Shown piece after piece: positions 1-11,327 of a stretch of DNA of 64,000 bases. Position numbers and translations under genes: made by a program. A model generated the notes under the pieces. That model had not been told where the DNA came from, ran no database searches, and was given only the letters and a program-made list of their open reading frames with translations. Within the stretch, counting starts at the first letter, position 1; every line of letters begins with the position of its first letter. The stretch covers positions 434,001 to 498,000 of the forward strand of contig JAGVVL010000017.1 in NCBI GenBank assembly GCA_018287875.1, in the 5' to 3' direction. This stretch comes from Nigrospora sphaerica (lineage: Eukaryota > Ascomycota > Sordariomycetes > Amphisphaeriales > Apiosporaceae).

Positions 1-34
1 TAGGAACTCACCCTCTTTTGTATCTCGACCCGTC

Positions 35-812
35 ATGGCATACCCAACCACGGAAGAACCCCTACTTTTGAAGACGGGAGACCCACGAGATGACCTCCTC
101 AAAAATATTCGCGATGGTTTCTTTTCGGTCCTGGGGTGGTCACAAAACCATGCCGCAGACGACCCGCCAACAATAAATCAAATCGTTGGTATGATCCTTG
201 AGAAGTTTCAAGATGGTAGGACGCTCTCGCGTGGAAAAGAGATAGGAGGGGCCACAGCTTGCTAACGTAGGCTTCCAGCACCAGCGGAGTATAGTGAGGA
301 TTTCAACAAGGACTACATCATCCGCGCGGCCTTTCTGAACATCCTGGCCCACGCTCGGAAGCCGTACTACGGCGCCCATGGCTTAAAACAGACTCCGGGG
401 TCGCTCATCGCGTGTGAGACGGCTGGGAATGTTCTGATCGACCTGACCAGGCAGGGTATTGTGTATATGGGCAGAAACGTGGATACGCGGCTGAGGAAAC
501 TGCTCAGTAAGTTCGACGAAACAACCCCCCCCTTTCCCCAAATAGTGGGGGATATGTGAGGGCGGAGGGAAAAAAACTCACTGACACGCTTTGTACGCAG
601 GGGTCCGCGACGACGACGGTCCCGACGACCCGCTAGGCAGATATAATCTCACCTCCGGCCCCTTTGGCCCCAGAACCTACGCCGTCTATGACGCCTTGAA
701 AGATTTGTTCGATATGGGGCTTATGAACAACCTCGCCGTCGTATTTGAGAATCGTCCCGACCTGCACTCTTTCAAGTTGGCCATGGGTTACGAACACGAT
801 TGCCCAATGTAG
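35..812 (+). CDS. Hypothetical three-exon protein (about 206 aa)
   Basis: I do not recognise the family. Three exons join in frame: 35-215, 279-506 and 601-812. Intron 1 (216-278) has a GTAGGA donor, a GCTAAC branch-like site and a TTCCAG acceptor. Intron 2 (507-600) has a GTAAGT donor, CTGAC branch-like site and CGCAG acceptor. The protein is soluble-looking, with no signal peptide or membrane segment, and contains the stretches YIIRAAFLNILAHARKPYYG and GRYNLTSGPFGPRTYAVYDA. The ATG at 35 is the first in frame, but the window starts only 34 bases upstream, so a longer N-terminus cannot be excluded. A further 3' exon is possible but none splices convincingly. Gene structure is moderately sure; function unknown. 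Confidence 0.55.
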
Positions 813-1468
813 TGACTCACCTTTTGGTTTGGTTTTGGGAACGGGCAGTCGGCGTTTTTGAAAATTCCCCGCTCTCTTTGGACGCCCCATCACGCCTCGA
901 TGAATGGCATCAACCCACAGACTGAGTTCTGTTACTCCTTGCCTTGGATCGAGGAGGAATCATTCGTTAACGGCTTGCTTGCGGTTGCCAAAGTTTTTGC
1001 TTGGATCCGTTGGGTTTCGCTTCCAGTCAAGTGGGAGGACATCCCTGCCGACGTCCAGTCTGTTTCTTTATCACGTCCGAAACTTATGTGAAGAGAAATT
1101 CGTTGCTCAAGGTTCCAGTGCGAAGCTACACCTCCGGCAGAACTGATTGGACAGAAACAAGACAACAAGAAATGATTGGCATCGTAAAGACAGTCGGGAG
1201 GCAGGTCACTTGGAGGTTCGAGAGCATGGGTTCGAGAATGAAATGTGGATTTTTGCTCTTTATTAACGTCTCTTCATGTCACATTTTGTCTTCGTAGTCC
1301 TCTGCGTGCAAAAAGGGCAGCGTGGTTCAACGACGCGTAGCCAGACCTCGCAAGGCTACGGCCACATTACGCCTTACACCTCTACCCAAGTGTTCCTGTC
1401 TTGCCATGAGGCCAAAGCTCATCCTCCTCAACACCTGAAACGCCGGAACCCAAGGGCAAACCATCCTT
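813..1468. other. Intergenic, no supported gene
   Basis: Overlapping short frames on both strands have no recognisable domains and no splice sites that would join them. It probably holds the 3' ends of the flanking convergent genes. Confidence 0.5.
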
Positions 1469-1481
1469 TTACAGGATGGTT
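1459..1481 (-). other. Perfect 9-bp stem-loop over the AHA1 stop codon
   Basis: AACCATCCT (1459-1467) pairs perfectly with AGGATGGTT (1473-1481) around a five-base loop, and the TAA stop of the AHA1 gene (1469-1471, minus strand) lies in that loop. The pairing is visible directly; any role in termination or mRNA stability is inference. Confidence 0.5.
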
Positions 1482-2510
1482 CCGAACCCAAACGTTTGCT
1501 TAATGCTGCGAACGTAGTACTCGCTCCAGTTGCGGCGGGCCACCTCCTCCTGGCCAACGGGCACGCCGGTCCAGTTGACGCGCATGACCGTCACGCCGTC
1601 AACGTTGTTCTGGTCGAACTCAATGGTCTGCTTGGAGAAGTGGCCCTCGGGCCACTGATTCAAGCGCCAGGTCTGGACAATCTTGGTTGGTTCAAGCTCA
1701 ACGAACTCTCCCGTGACGTTGCCATCGAACAGCTCGAATTTGCCGCCCTTCTTGGCACCCTCGAACTTCTTCGGAGGGGCGCGCGTGAAGGCGGCGAGGC
1801 GTTGGGGGTCAGTGAAAGTCAGGTACAGCTGCTCGGCCGTGGTGCGGAACTCGTCCGAGTCCGTCACAGTGGTGGTGTTGACGACGCTGCCCTTGTTACT
1901 CTGGGTACTCGATTCCGTGTTGGTAGCCTTGGCGCCCGTAGGAGCGTGGTACTTGGGGGTGGAGAAGCCACTGGCAGGGTTGGAGCCAGGGGCGTGCTGG
2001 ATGTCCTTGCCGTGCTCGGAGATCAGGTCCGAGGTCAGCTTCTGGAGCTGCTCGCGGATGTTGTGCATGAGCTTGGTCTTGACCAATTCCTCAACGGGCT
2101 GCTTCTCCTTGGAGCTGGAGTGCAGATCAATTTCAACCTAGACGGGGTCAGCGGACGCTGCGGAGTGGTTGTAGGCGCTGCTGCATGAAGGGTGTGCTTA
2201 CGGCAGCATCTCCATCGGCCGTGTTGTCGTGATCGAGCTCGGGGAAGGTGATGGTTCCCGAAACATCGTCGGCTTCGGGGGCGGAACCAGAAAACTCCAG
2301 GACCAGGCGGACCTCGTAGATGGTGATAACTTTTCCCTTGCGCTGACTGACATCAACGTCACCATCCGCGCTGATGACCTTGCTGATCTTGGCTGTGGCT
2401 CCGTTGTCCTCGACCGAGGTGCCGACCAGCTTCTCCTCGAACCAGGTGCGGGTCCAATCAAGGGCGTTCTTGCTGACCCAGTGCCAGTTGTTGGGGTTGT
2501 GCAGGGCCAT
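1469..2510 (-). CDS. AHA1: Activator of Hsp90 ATPase Aha1 (325 aa)
   Basis: Cytosolic co-chaperone that binds Hsp90 and stimulates its ATPase cycle. Two exons on the minus strand, 2510-2202 and 2137-1469, are separated by a 64-bp intron with a GTAAGC donor and TCTAG acceptor. The N-terminus has the family signature NPNNWHWVSKNALDW, and the N-terminal domain with FEEKLVG and EVRLVLEFSG fills exon 1. A Ser/Thr/Asn-rich linker follows, then the C-terminal AHSA1/START-like domain (TAEQLYLTFTDPQRLAAFTR, KKGGKFELFDGNVTGEF, IKQTFGFG). Total length matches the usual size near 330 residues. The start at 2510 is chosen because it places NPNNWHW five residues from Met as in yeast Aha1; an upstream in-frame start at 2570 would add 20 residues with no family match. 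The gene looks intact, in contrast to many of its neighbours. Confidence 0.95.
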
Positions 2511-3690
2511 CTTGACGAATTGAGGCGGTAAAGGATCGTAAAAGCTCGGCAATCTGTCAGACGTAGGCAAACAAGGTCAGCGGTCTTTGTCCCGACGGGC
2601 GATTTCCGCAAGAAATGTTGAGGGGATGCGCAGGATCAGAGGAAGGTCATAGACCAAAGCATTGTGGTCATCAACGGAGGGAGTACAAGTCACCCTATGA
2701 CTGGTGCCAGCTGGGGTATCATCATATGGAAGCGCGCGGCGAGCGTGTGCCAGACAGAGAGAGATAGAAAGTGAGACGGTGAAAGGACATACCAGTACGG
2801 ATAGTTGAGTTGATGTCAGGCGTAGTTGTGCTCTGCTAAGTGTACATAGCAGGTGGGCTGGTAAATGTATTAAGAGACAATGGATGGATCGGGACAAGTG
2901 GTAGGAGTGGTCGCGGCGCAAGGCCACGGGGAGAAAAGAAGGAAGGAAGAGGAAGGCGACAGATGAAAAAGTCGGCAGAAAGCTCTAGAAATCCGCCCCG
3001 GGCAGGTGGACCTGCATCTCCAGGCTTTCCTCTGGCGGGCGGATGGGTAGGTGCAGTTACCGGGACACTGTACCAGGAAGGCAGGCTGGGGCTCAGCCCT
3101 GTCGCCATTGGCCGGAACTCCGCCATTGAGCCCCGCTGTCTCTTCTGGTTTGGTTTTTTCTGGTTGTCTGCACCTCGATCGCCTGGTCCCTTCGGATCTT
3201 ACCTTACCTTTGACATGGCTCGGCCAAAGGAGTTGTTCTCATTGTCCGATCGACCACATACGTCTTGTAGGGTATCTGCCTTGTCGATCCTATGCGGCTG
3301 CCGGGGGTACCAAAGGACGACCTGCAAGTAGCCAGCAAACAGTGGGTGGAACATGTGTTATCCGCCTAAGGTACAAGATATGGGATGCAATGGGAGAAAC
3401 GGAAGCACTCCGTAAACAGGCTGGCATCAACACCCCATCATCTTCACCACTAGCAACAAACAAACCAATACAATACCGGTTTCTCGACTTGGGTCAAGTG
3501 CTTTAATCAATTACCCGAGTCCCTCGATATGGATACGAGTGCAGCCAAACTCGATCTGGCGGCGATACTTACGGCCAGTCGGACCCGGCAAACTAGCTAC
3601 CGTCACTGCCCTGGCCCGTGGTCCATTCAGGTTCTAAGTTTCATCCCGTCTTCGGCCGTCGCCTGAGCTGCCAGTAGGAAGACGCCGTAC
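2511..3690. other. AHA1 upstream region, no supported gene
   Basis: Contains the AHA1 5' flank with purine-rich tracts near 2750-2780 and 2930-2970. The longest frame on the plus strand (2840-3331) is low-complexity at its start and has no recognisable motif, so I do not call it. Confidence 0.5.
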
Positions 3691-4192
3691 TTGACCACCG
3701 AGCAGAGCCACGAATCCCTCGAAGCTCGGCGCATCATAGTCTCGAGGAAATGGAGTGGCGTGTGCATGATTGAGCCAAAGGAGGGCTCCAACACTGTGTG
3801 CGGCCAAGCCATAAGAGGCCACTGCAATCTCAGTACCACTTTCTGGAGGCACATGCGTGAAGTCCATACCGGAGCCGTTACAATTCCTGCCAGTTGGCAG
3901 CGCATGCTGGCAGCCGAGGCACTACCACCATGATCTGCTGCAGCGTTGATTTGTCCTGACTGGCCAGTGGTGCAACGCCCACTTCCCTAGCGAACCTGAT
4001 CGTGGCCCGCCCTGCTACGCCCTTACCCACATTGCAAACAAGTTCGAGCTGCTTGCCGCTGCCGACACCCAATTTGCTGCCGTATTCGGCACCAGGTTCC
4101 ATCGTTGCAACCTGCGCCGCATTGAGCCGGAGCTCCTGGAAACTGGCTTCGGTCTCTTTCTAAGAGATGGCGCAGCGCTTAAGCACACGAGG
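3691..4192 (+). CDS. Possible zinc-finger-like hypothetical gene (fragmentary)
   Basis: Two open segments look coding but I could not join them with certainty. The first (about 3691-3933) contains cysteines and histidines in a finger-like order: CMIEP, VCGQAI, HCNLSTTFWRHMREVH. The second, in another frame (about 3970-4192), includes WCNAHFPSEPD, ALTHIANKFELLAAADTQ and RFHRCNLRRIEPELLETGF before a TAA. The arrangement resembles short fungal proteins with one C2H2-like finger. It may be a two-exon gene or a decayed copy. The opposite strand also has open frames (3634-3867, 3878-4102), so the strand is not certain. Confidence 0.3.
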
Positions 4193-5015
4193 TAAGTAGT
4201 GTTCCTTTTGAGGATAATGCCAATAGCAGGCATCATCGTTGACCAAGGCAAGCTCCCAAGCAAGTACAATAGTGCGCAAAGACGGCGCTAAACATCGAGA
4301 CGGGTCGTGTCGTTTTTCCTGAACGTAATTGACATTGTGGCCAGCTGTAGTCACAGGCCCCTTGCCTGCCGTCCGTATACTTCTGCTGGTGACCGTGAAC
4401 GTCTGTATCATCGTTGACCACACCACCAAAATGGCATACCGACAAAGAAGATTTTTTTGGCAACAAGGATCCCCGGTTTCCCACAGGATCATTCAGCCGC
4501 CTGCCGTCTCTTTGGGTGGTTTGAATTGACCCCCGAACAGCAACACGTCTCGGCGGAGCCATGAGACTGGCCCCTAGTGCTGATGGATGTTTGTTATGTT
4601 AACTGCCGCCGCCACGGCATTGACAATGGACAATGACCCGATCTGGAACGACACATCGGACATTAACTAAAGCGCAGTTGCATTCTAGCCGGCATCTTTT
4701 CAGGAACGCGCCACAATCCGGGTGGTCCGGTTCAGGCCATGCCACAAGCAGACAGGAAACGTTCATGCTGTGGGCTCGAGCTGAACATACAGGATCAAGC
4801 TAGATAGAGAAACGGCACACCGCCGACGGACGAAGTGGGCCAGTCATCTCGCTGCGCCGCCTTGGCGACGGCTTTGGTATTAGTGTGCGAAGGATGCCAC
4901 CCCACCACACGGCTCCTATGCGGCTACAACTAGACAGCGGTTCCCCCACGACGCCTCGCCAGCGATCTGCAGCTTCTCTATCCGTAGTCGAGTCCTGAAC
5001 CCCCGGACACGCACC
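4193..5015. other. Intergenic, no supported gene
   Basis: Short overlapping frames only. The last few hundred bases are the upstream flank of the carboxylesterase gene. Confidence 0.5.
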
Positions 5016-6820
5016 ATGGGCTTCGTCAGACTCCTCCAAGCGGCTGCTTGCCTCTCGCTCACAGTATCGCAAACTGGCGCGGTTCCGTGTGGCAGCCGCT
5101 CCCTTCGGACGCCAGTGGTGGCTTTGCCGCAAGGCACTGTCCATGGGTTCCGCGATTCCCACGACAACCCGGTATATCTTGGCATCCCCTTTGCCCAGAC
5201 TACTGGTGGCCAGAACCGGTATGTTTCGAGCAGCTTAGCGAGGTATTTAAAATACGCAAAACTGACATAAACGCTCAGGTGGAAGAAGCCTCAAGATCTC
5301 CCCATTCCCGCCAACGGGACCGCCACCATTGTCAATGCCACAGCGTACGGGCCGACGTGTCCCCAGGCCATCCGTGGCGACTCCTACAGCCGACAGGATG
5401 AGGACTGCCTAAACCTCAACGTCTGGGCCCCGGCCGAGGGCACCAAGCTGCCGGTACGTGTAACCCACAGCCCTCCTGTGTATGGAGCAGACAGAAAAGC
5501 TGACCGGGTCCTAGGTCTTCGTATACATGTACGGCGGTGCCATGGTGACGGGATCAAGCAGCGACCCGCTGCTTCAGGGTAATAACTTCGCGCGCAACGG
5601 CGTCATCTACGTGAGCTTCAACACGCGCGAGAGCTTGTGGGCGTCGCCGAACTCGGCCGAGCTCGAGGGGACGGACGAGAGCCAGAACTTCAGCATCCTC
5701 GACGTCGAGAAGGCTTTGGATTGGATTCACGAGAATATCGCTGGTACGTGACTGGCAGCAAATTGCGAGACGGGGAGGAGGTACGAACAGAGGTATTTGC
5801 TGACTGAACCCCTACACAGCATTCGGCGGCGACCCGGATCACATTGTCTTTGGCGGGCACTCGTCCGGTGCCGTCCAGGTCGACCACTACCTGTGGAACC
5901 ACCCGGACACGTGGCTCAAGGGCGCCGTGCAGATGAGCGCCAATGCTGTGTCGGGGCCGGCATATGCGCCCACCAACGTGGCGCTCGACGCCATCGCGGC
6001 CGAGGCCGGCTGTGGCACGGGAGCCGGACAGCTCGAGTGCCTGCGGGGCGTCGACATGTTGACTCTGCAGACAGCGTTTTTCAACACGACGGCCAACACG
6101 TGGTTCACGCCGGTCATTGATGGCATCACGCGCTTCGACGACTACGCAGCGCGCTTCGAGGCAGGCCGATACGCGGCGCACGTGCCGCTGCTGACGGGCA
6201 ACACGGCCAACGAGGGCGCCGTGTTCGCCATCGTGTACGGCGGTGCCAACGGCAACTTCTCGCAATGGATCAACAGCTTCGACGCCGACAGCGCGCACAT
6301 CCCCGACGACGTGCTGACGGCTGCGTACCCAGCGGCCGACTTTGCGAGCGACTCGGCACGCAGCGGCGCTCAGTACGGCGACGCGCGCTTCCACTGCGCC
6401 GTCGACTACCTGGCTGATGTGCGCAGCGCCGGGCAGCCGACGTGGCGCTACCGATTCGAGGCAGCCTACGACAACGTGGTCGGCATACCGGGCACGGCAC
6501 CGACGCATGGCACCGAGATCCCCTTCTTCCTGGGCGGCCACGAGTGTTTCGCCGGCCTCGAGGGTGTCACCGCCGCCCAGCAGGCCCTAGCCGACGCCAC
6601 TCACAAGTGGTTTGTCGCCTGGATCAAGGACCCGGCCGCCGGTCCCGGTTGGGCCACCGCCGCGCCCGTCGACGGTCCCTTTGCCCGCATCGGCGCGTCC
6701 GCCGACGAGCTCGCCGTCCTCGAGGGCTCGACGGCCGACTTTAACGAGCGCTGCCAGAAGGTCTACAAGCCCTACTTCCCCGACTACCCCGTCGTGCAGA
6801 ACCCGGTTCAGCAGTCGTAA
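5016..6820 (+). CDS. Secreted type-B carboxylesterase/lipase (535 aa)
   Basis: Alpha/beta-hydrolase of the carboxylesterase type-B family, expected to hydrolyse carboxylic esters outside the cell. Four exons (5016-5218, 5279-5453, 5515-5743, 5820-6820) join in frame through GT-AG introns. A signal peptide (MGFVRLLQAAACLSLTVSQT) opens the protein. The N-terminal segment YLGIPFAQ and the family signature EDCLNLNVWAP (residues about 109-119) are present. The oxyanion loop reads YMYGGAM rather than the usual HGGGF. The nucleophile elbow is GHSSG with Ser at about residue 217, where GESAG is commonest. The acidic residue is in NTANEGAVF and the catalytic His in PTHGTEIPFF, so the triad looks complete. 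N-glycosylation sites such as NGT, NAT and NFS fit secretion. The exact substrate cannot be read from the sequence. Confidence 0.9.
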
Positions 6821-8594
6821 GACTGTTGCCCTCCTGCCTCACGTAGCTACGGGCCGTGGTTTTGCCATGTGCCACCATGAATACCAATTAAATAGACCCT
6901 AAACCGATGAAAGATCGGAGATAAAGATCCTACAACTGTATCTCTCTCAAACCTTCATGGCAACACAATTCGTGATCACGCCTCTCATTCTTCTGCACCC
7001 GCGCCCCTTGTTTCTGCGCCGCAACCGCCGTCCGCAGATCCGAGAGCTTGGGCCCCCACGGCACCTCCGGGGCAAAACCTGGTGCCCCGCCCGGTTGCGG
7101 CCCGAGGCCGACACCGTCGCCGCAGCACCAGGGTTCTTTTCTCTCGGCCGTCGGCGACCCTGGTAAGTTCACCATTTCGGCGCACCTACGGCTTCCCTGC
7201 GTCACCGAGACAACGACGTCAACGCTGTGGGTGCGGAAGACGTCGCGCACCGCCGCCAACGGAGGAACAACTCGCGGCTCACCAGTAGCCGGGAAGATTT
7301 GAGCGGATCGCCGAGCGTGTGTCTTTCAGCAGCCCAGATCGGGGTCCACGAAAGCCTGGGCAACTGCTTGGGTGGCATCTCCTAGCAGCTGGCTCGATGC
7401 GAGGTTCGAAACAGCGGCCAAATGGTGGTGTAGCATGATGAAGTCGGCTCGCGCTGCTCAGACCACACAGTTAGCTTAGCCCGAACTTAGACCTGACAGT
7501 TGGCCCTGTCGTTGTCCGCCCGCCACTTCAGCGGAAGGTTCCTAACTGTTTCTGCGTCGTCACGTTGGGTGTTGCTTGCGGTGTCAGCTGTCGCCTATGT
7601 TCTCCAACGGGGATATCTTTTAATCTACTAGGGAGGTCGTGTCGACCTAGGCAAGTACCTTTACGACGGGTCGGTTGATCGGAGGCCTGTAGACGACAAC
7701 GGAGAAGAATGCGTGACAAAACCTGGCCTTCCCCTTTCGTATTGCTCATAGTTCTCTTTTTTGTTACGAGTGACTTCGACGGTTTTCATGGGCATGGTAG
7801 TGACCGTACATTGCTGGCTCTCGAAAATGCATCGTACAGGATGGATTATCTAGGTCTTGGGCTGCACAAAATCGATCAGCGGGAATGATTCTCTGAACAA
7901 GTGATACTTTGTAACCTATGCGACTACTTAGCCTCCCTCTCACGTTGGAGCTCAAGGACGCTTTGGTAACTATCCCGCCCTCGCATGCTGGTTTCCTCGC
8001 GTTTTTCAACTGCTCTCAGCCTCATTCTCACCTAGACCCATTTCGTCCTGCCTACGTAATGAAAGATACCGTCATCGTTGTCGCGCCACCGACCCGGATG
8101 CGGATGTGGGCAAGGGCCCGCCAAAACAGCCGTGGAGAACATCGACCCGTGCCATGTGCGACATGGACACCGGCCCGCATTTGCTTAAACCACTTTGGCG
8201 ACCAAAGATCTACGACGCCCCGCAAATAGGCTTAAAGGCGGTCTGGATGCCGCCGTGTGGGCACAGAGGGCGAGGTGGTCCGAGTCCGGACATAGTGTAC
8301 TTCCCCCAAGATGAACTCAGGGTGCATAGCTAGCGACTCAGGCAGTGACAGACAATAACAGCGTACATGGTTGTCAGGGCGCAGATATGGTACAACGTGT
8401 TATGTAAGATCAAGGATAATACGCATAGCTTTAAACGCTTGGATTATCGACAAGCACTTGTCTAGGACATCCTACGTAGGTTTCGGACCCTTTTTTTTTT
8501 TCCGACAGTTACTTCCTACGCTCTTCCCTCACCATTCGTCGCCCTTTTTACCCTTCTCTCTTGAAAATCTCTTCGGCTTATCACATCCAACGCC
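6821..8594. other. Intergenic, no supported gene
   Basis: A GC-rich stretch at 6950-7290 is open in several frames on both strands (for example 6930-7259 minus), which is composition rather than evidence of coding. The rest, 7300-8590, shows nothing recognisable. Confidence 0.5.
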
Positions 8595-11195
8595 ATGCGC
8601 TTCACTATCCTGTTGCCCCGGTATGTGCGTGTGGGCGCTATGTCCCCTGAACTCGCCACTAAAGGGTATCGGAAATACAGGAAAGTGGCCGTCAGACTCG
8701 ATGAGATGGCCTACGAGGTGGAAACCAGGCGCATCTTCTACACAAAGGCGCCGAACCCTCGCCGCAAACAATCAGGAGCTGGCTTGCGAAGCTTGCCGTA
8801 AGGCAGGTTTCCCCCTCCCTAGCCCCTCGGGGGGCTGGTACTTTCTCCGTCGCTTCTAACGGCTGCGGCACGTATCCAGTACCAGTGCGAGATGCTTCAT
8901 CGATCTGCAGGTCATGGAGGAAATAATGTCCTGGCAGGGCTCATCCGAGGCTTTGAATGGCTTACTTCCCGTCCTCACCCGCATCCTTGAGCTTTGGGAT
9001 CTGGTCAAGGCCGGCTTCCTAGAGGCAGCCCCGAACTGCGCACAAAAGATCATAGATGACATCCCGGAAGTCGGGCCTCACTGAGGAGGCCATCACGGCC
9101 AGCTGGCAGAAGATGCCTATCAGCTTCCGGAAAAAGCCCGTCCTTTTCAAGACAGAGCGCGAAGGCAACCAACGCGTATATCGCCAACGACTCGAGGATA
9201 TCTCCCGGCAGTTCGCTCTATTATACGACGTGAGAACGAGCCGCGCCTGGCTTATCGATGGCGCCACTGCGCTAATGCACCTACTGTGGACATGTCTGAA
9301 GGATGCAGAGACTGGCATATTTGGCGACGATTTCCTTTTAAAACCAGGATCCCTCGAGGAGACAAGCGGAGCTTCGATCACAGCCAGATCTTCTTCTATC
9401 AGGTTCTTGAAAAACGAAAGAAATCTGCGACGGGGATTTTTCGAAGTAGAGGACCTGAAAAGGAAGATTCTGCAAATTTTTGGATAATCTCGAAAAGATG
9501 GTGGATTTACACCCGGGCCCCAAAGCAAAAGCTAACTCTCGGGGTCAGCTTCAGGGGTTCGAATTCATGGACGTTTCAACCCTTGGGAGAGATTCCACCA
9601 TCACTGGCGTCATGACGAAACTCACAGATAAGGGAAGAGTCTAGGTCGACTTTGCCCGAGAGATTCGCGCCTCTGTTTTGTTCGGGAACGCCTTTGGAGA
9701 GCTCATCCGGCCCACTCGTCAGGAAGACGTGTGCCGCGCTTGGGAGAGGGTTCCTATGGGAAATCATTATCTAGCGGTCAGTGTATCGGACGTCAGGTAT
9801 CTCCTGAAAGACGAAGAATCCCTGGGAGAGGACCAACATCGACGTCTGACCCGATACACCTATTGGCACAACCCCGTCGTGCAACCCAAGCCATGCGAAT
9901 GCTCAGGGGAACCCGGTAGTGTTCAGTGCGACAAAGGTCCAAGTCCTCCTACCGCATTATCTTTTCGATGCTTATCGCGACGTCCCCGGTCGTGTTCTTC
10001 AGATCCACGATGGTGGGGCCTCATATTCGGGTACAGTCATAATTTACCCCTGCGTTGATTCGATTTCGACAACGCAGAAATAGGCACGATTGAAACGAGA
10101 AGTTACGACGATGGTCATACCCAGGACTCCCGTTCCGATTCACACAGTGGATCGAGTATAACGACCAGCATTGCACCTCCGAGTTCATTAACGTCTTTAA
10201 GCGACCGGGTCCAGTACACTCGGCGCCGGACATCAAGTCGGACTGGTTCTAGCACGACCCGAAAGATTCTGAACCTAGACGACTATCGCATAGTGTGGTT
10301 CGCTCCTCTCGAGATCGAAGTCCAGGCCGCGCTGCACATGCTGGACAACGAACACCAGGGCGAGTTCACCATGAGCCCTGGCGACGACTACATTTACCAC
10401 GCGGGCGACATGTGCGGCCACAACATCGTCATTGCGCCGTTTCCGGCGGGGCGTGAGTACGGCACTGGCGCAGCTGCGGCGCTGGCCGCCCAGGTGGAGA
10501 ATTTCTTCCCCAACCTCTGGTTCGGGCATCTCGTTGGCGTGGCCGCCGGAATCCCCAGCCTGTCGCCAAGCCCGGGGCGGCAGCGGCGCGACATCCAACT
10601 CGGCGACGTCCTTGTCGCCCTTTCCGTGGGCGACAGCCCCGCCACGCTCGCGTATGGCCTGGGGAAAAGGACCGAGGACGGCCTGCGTCCGCTCCGCCAC
10701 GGCTACGTCCTCGTCGAGCCCGAATCCATCGTGCTGGCGGTTATTGGCAAGTTGAAGAGCCGCAGTTCAGAGGCCAAGCTCATCATGCGCTACTACGACG
10801 ACGTCAAGAACAAGGGCCACCGGGGTGCCCAGTTTGCGGATCCCGGTCAGGCCAAGGACAATCTATTCGAATAGGTCCGATACGGGCGCCCCAAGAAGAT
10901 ATCGCGAATTGCTCGCCATGCCTCGACGCGTACGCGTGTGTGGTACGGCACCATTGGCTCAGGCGATGAGCTCATGCGGGACGCGGCCGCGCGGGACAAA
11001 TTACTGGCCCAGTACGATATCATCGGTCTCGAGATGGAGGCGGCCGGCCTGATGAGTCGGATCCCGGTCGGAGTGGTTCGGGGCGTGTGCGATTACGCAG
11101 ACGCGCATAAGAATAAGGACCGGCAACCTTATGCTGCTGCGATGGCTGCTGCCTATGCCAAGGCAGTTATAAGCACCGTGGGAGCGGCGACATAG
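8595..11195 (+). pseudogene. Broken gene ending in a nucleoside phosphorylase (PNP_UDP) domain
   Basis: The 3' part (about 10285-11195) is a nucleoside-phosphorylase-like domain of the kind used as an N-terminal module in fungal NLR-type proteins: IVWFAPLEIEVQAA, PFPAGREYGTGAAAAL, FGHLVGVAAGIPS, WYGTIGSGDELMRDA, IIGLEMEAAGLM and RGVCDYADAHKNK are all recognisable. Upstream lies a fungal conserved region: RAWLIDGATALMHLLW, FGNAFGELIRP, YLAVSVSDVRYLL, YWHNPVVQPKPCEC. The gene is disabled. In-frame stops are at 9642 (TAG), 10056 (TGA, where family context suggests Trp) and 10872 (TAG). Reading also shifts frame near 9060 and at the T-run 9476-9481. All three stops are one C:G to T:A step from TGG, CAG or CAA. 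The 5' end is uncertain; ATG 8595 is a guess. No NACHT domain follows. Confidence 0.7.
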
Positions 11196-11313
11196 TATAC
11201 ATCCATGCATGCCTTCACACCATCCCTGTTTCAAAAAGGCAAGTTCCCTCCTCGAGAGGCGAGATGGACTAGCTGCCTGGTTGTCGTCCTTTTCCCTATA
11301 TGCCCTACAGTAC

Positions 11314-11327
11314 ATACATGGGTATGG
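11314..11327 (+). repeat. Left copy of 14-bp target-site duplication of the LINE
   Basis: ATACATGGGTATGG here is repeated exactly at 17011-17024, immediately after the A/T-rich tail of the retrotransposon. Length and position suit a target-primed reverse transcription duplication. Confidence 0.75.

Noticed and set aside
1213..1230. tRNA B-box-like GGTTCGAG motifs
   Set aside because: No A box, acceptor stem or cloverleaf can be drawn around them.
1496..2188. 230-codon plus-strand frame opposite AHA1
   Set aside because: Antisense to conserved AHA1 exons; Leu/Gly/Val-rich composition typical of a shadow.
2840..3331. 163-codon plus-strand frame upstream of AHA1
   Set aside because: Low-complexity Arg/Gly start, no domain, and it lies in the probable AHA1 promoter and leader.
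5690..6541. 283-codon minus-strand frame opposite the carboxylesterase
   Set aside because: Antisense shadow of a GC-rich exon with clear esterase motifs on the plus strand.
6930..7259. 109-codon minus-strand frame downstream of the esterase
   Set aside because: Open frames on both strands through the same GC-rich patch, no motif and no splice partners.
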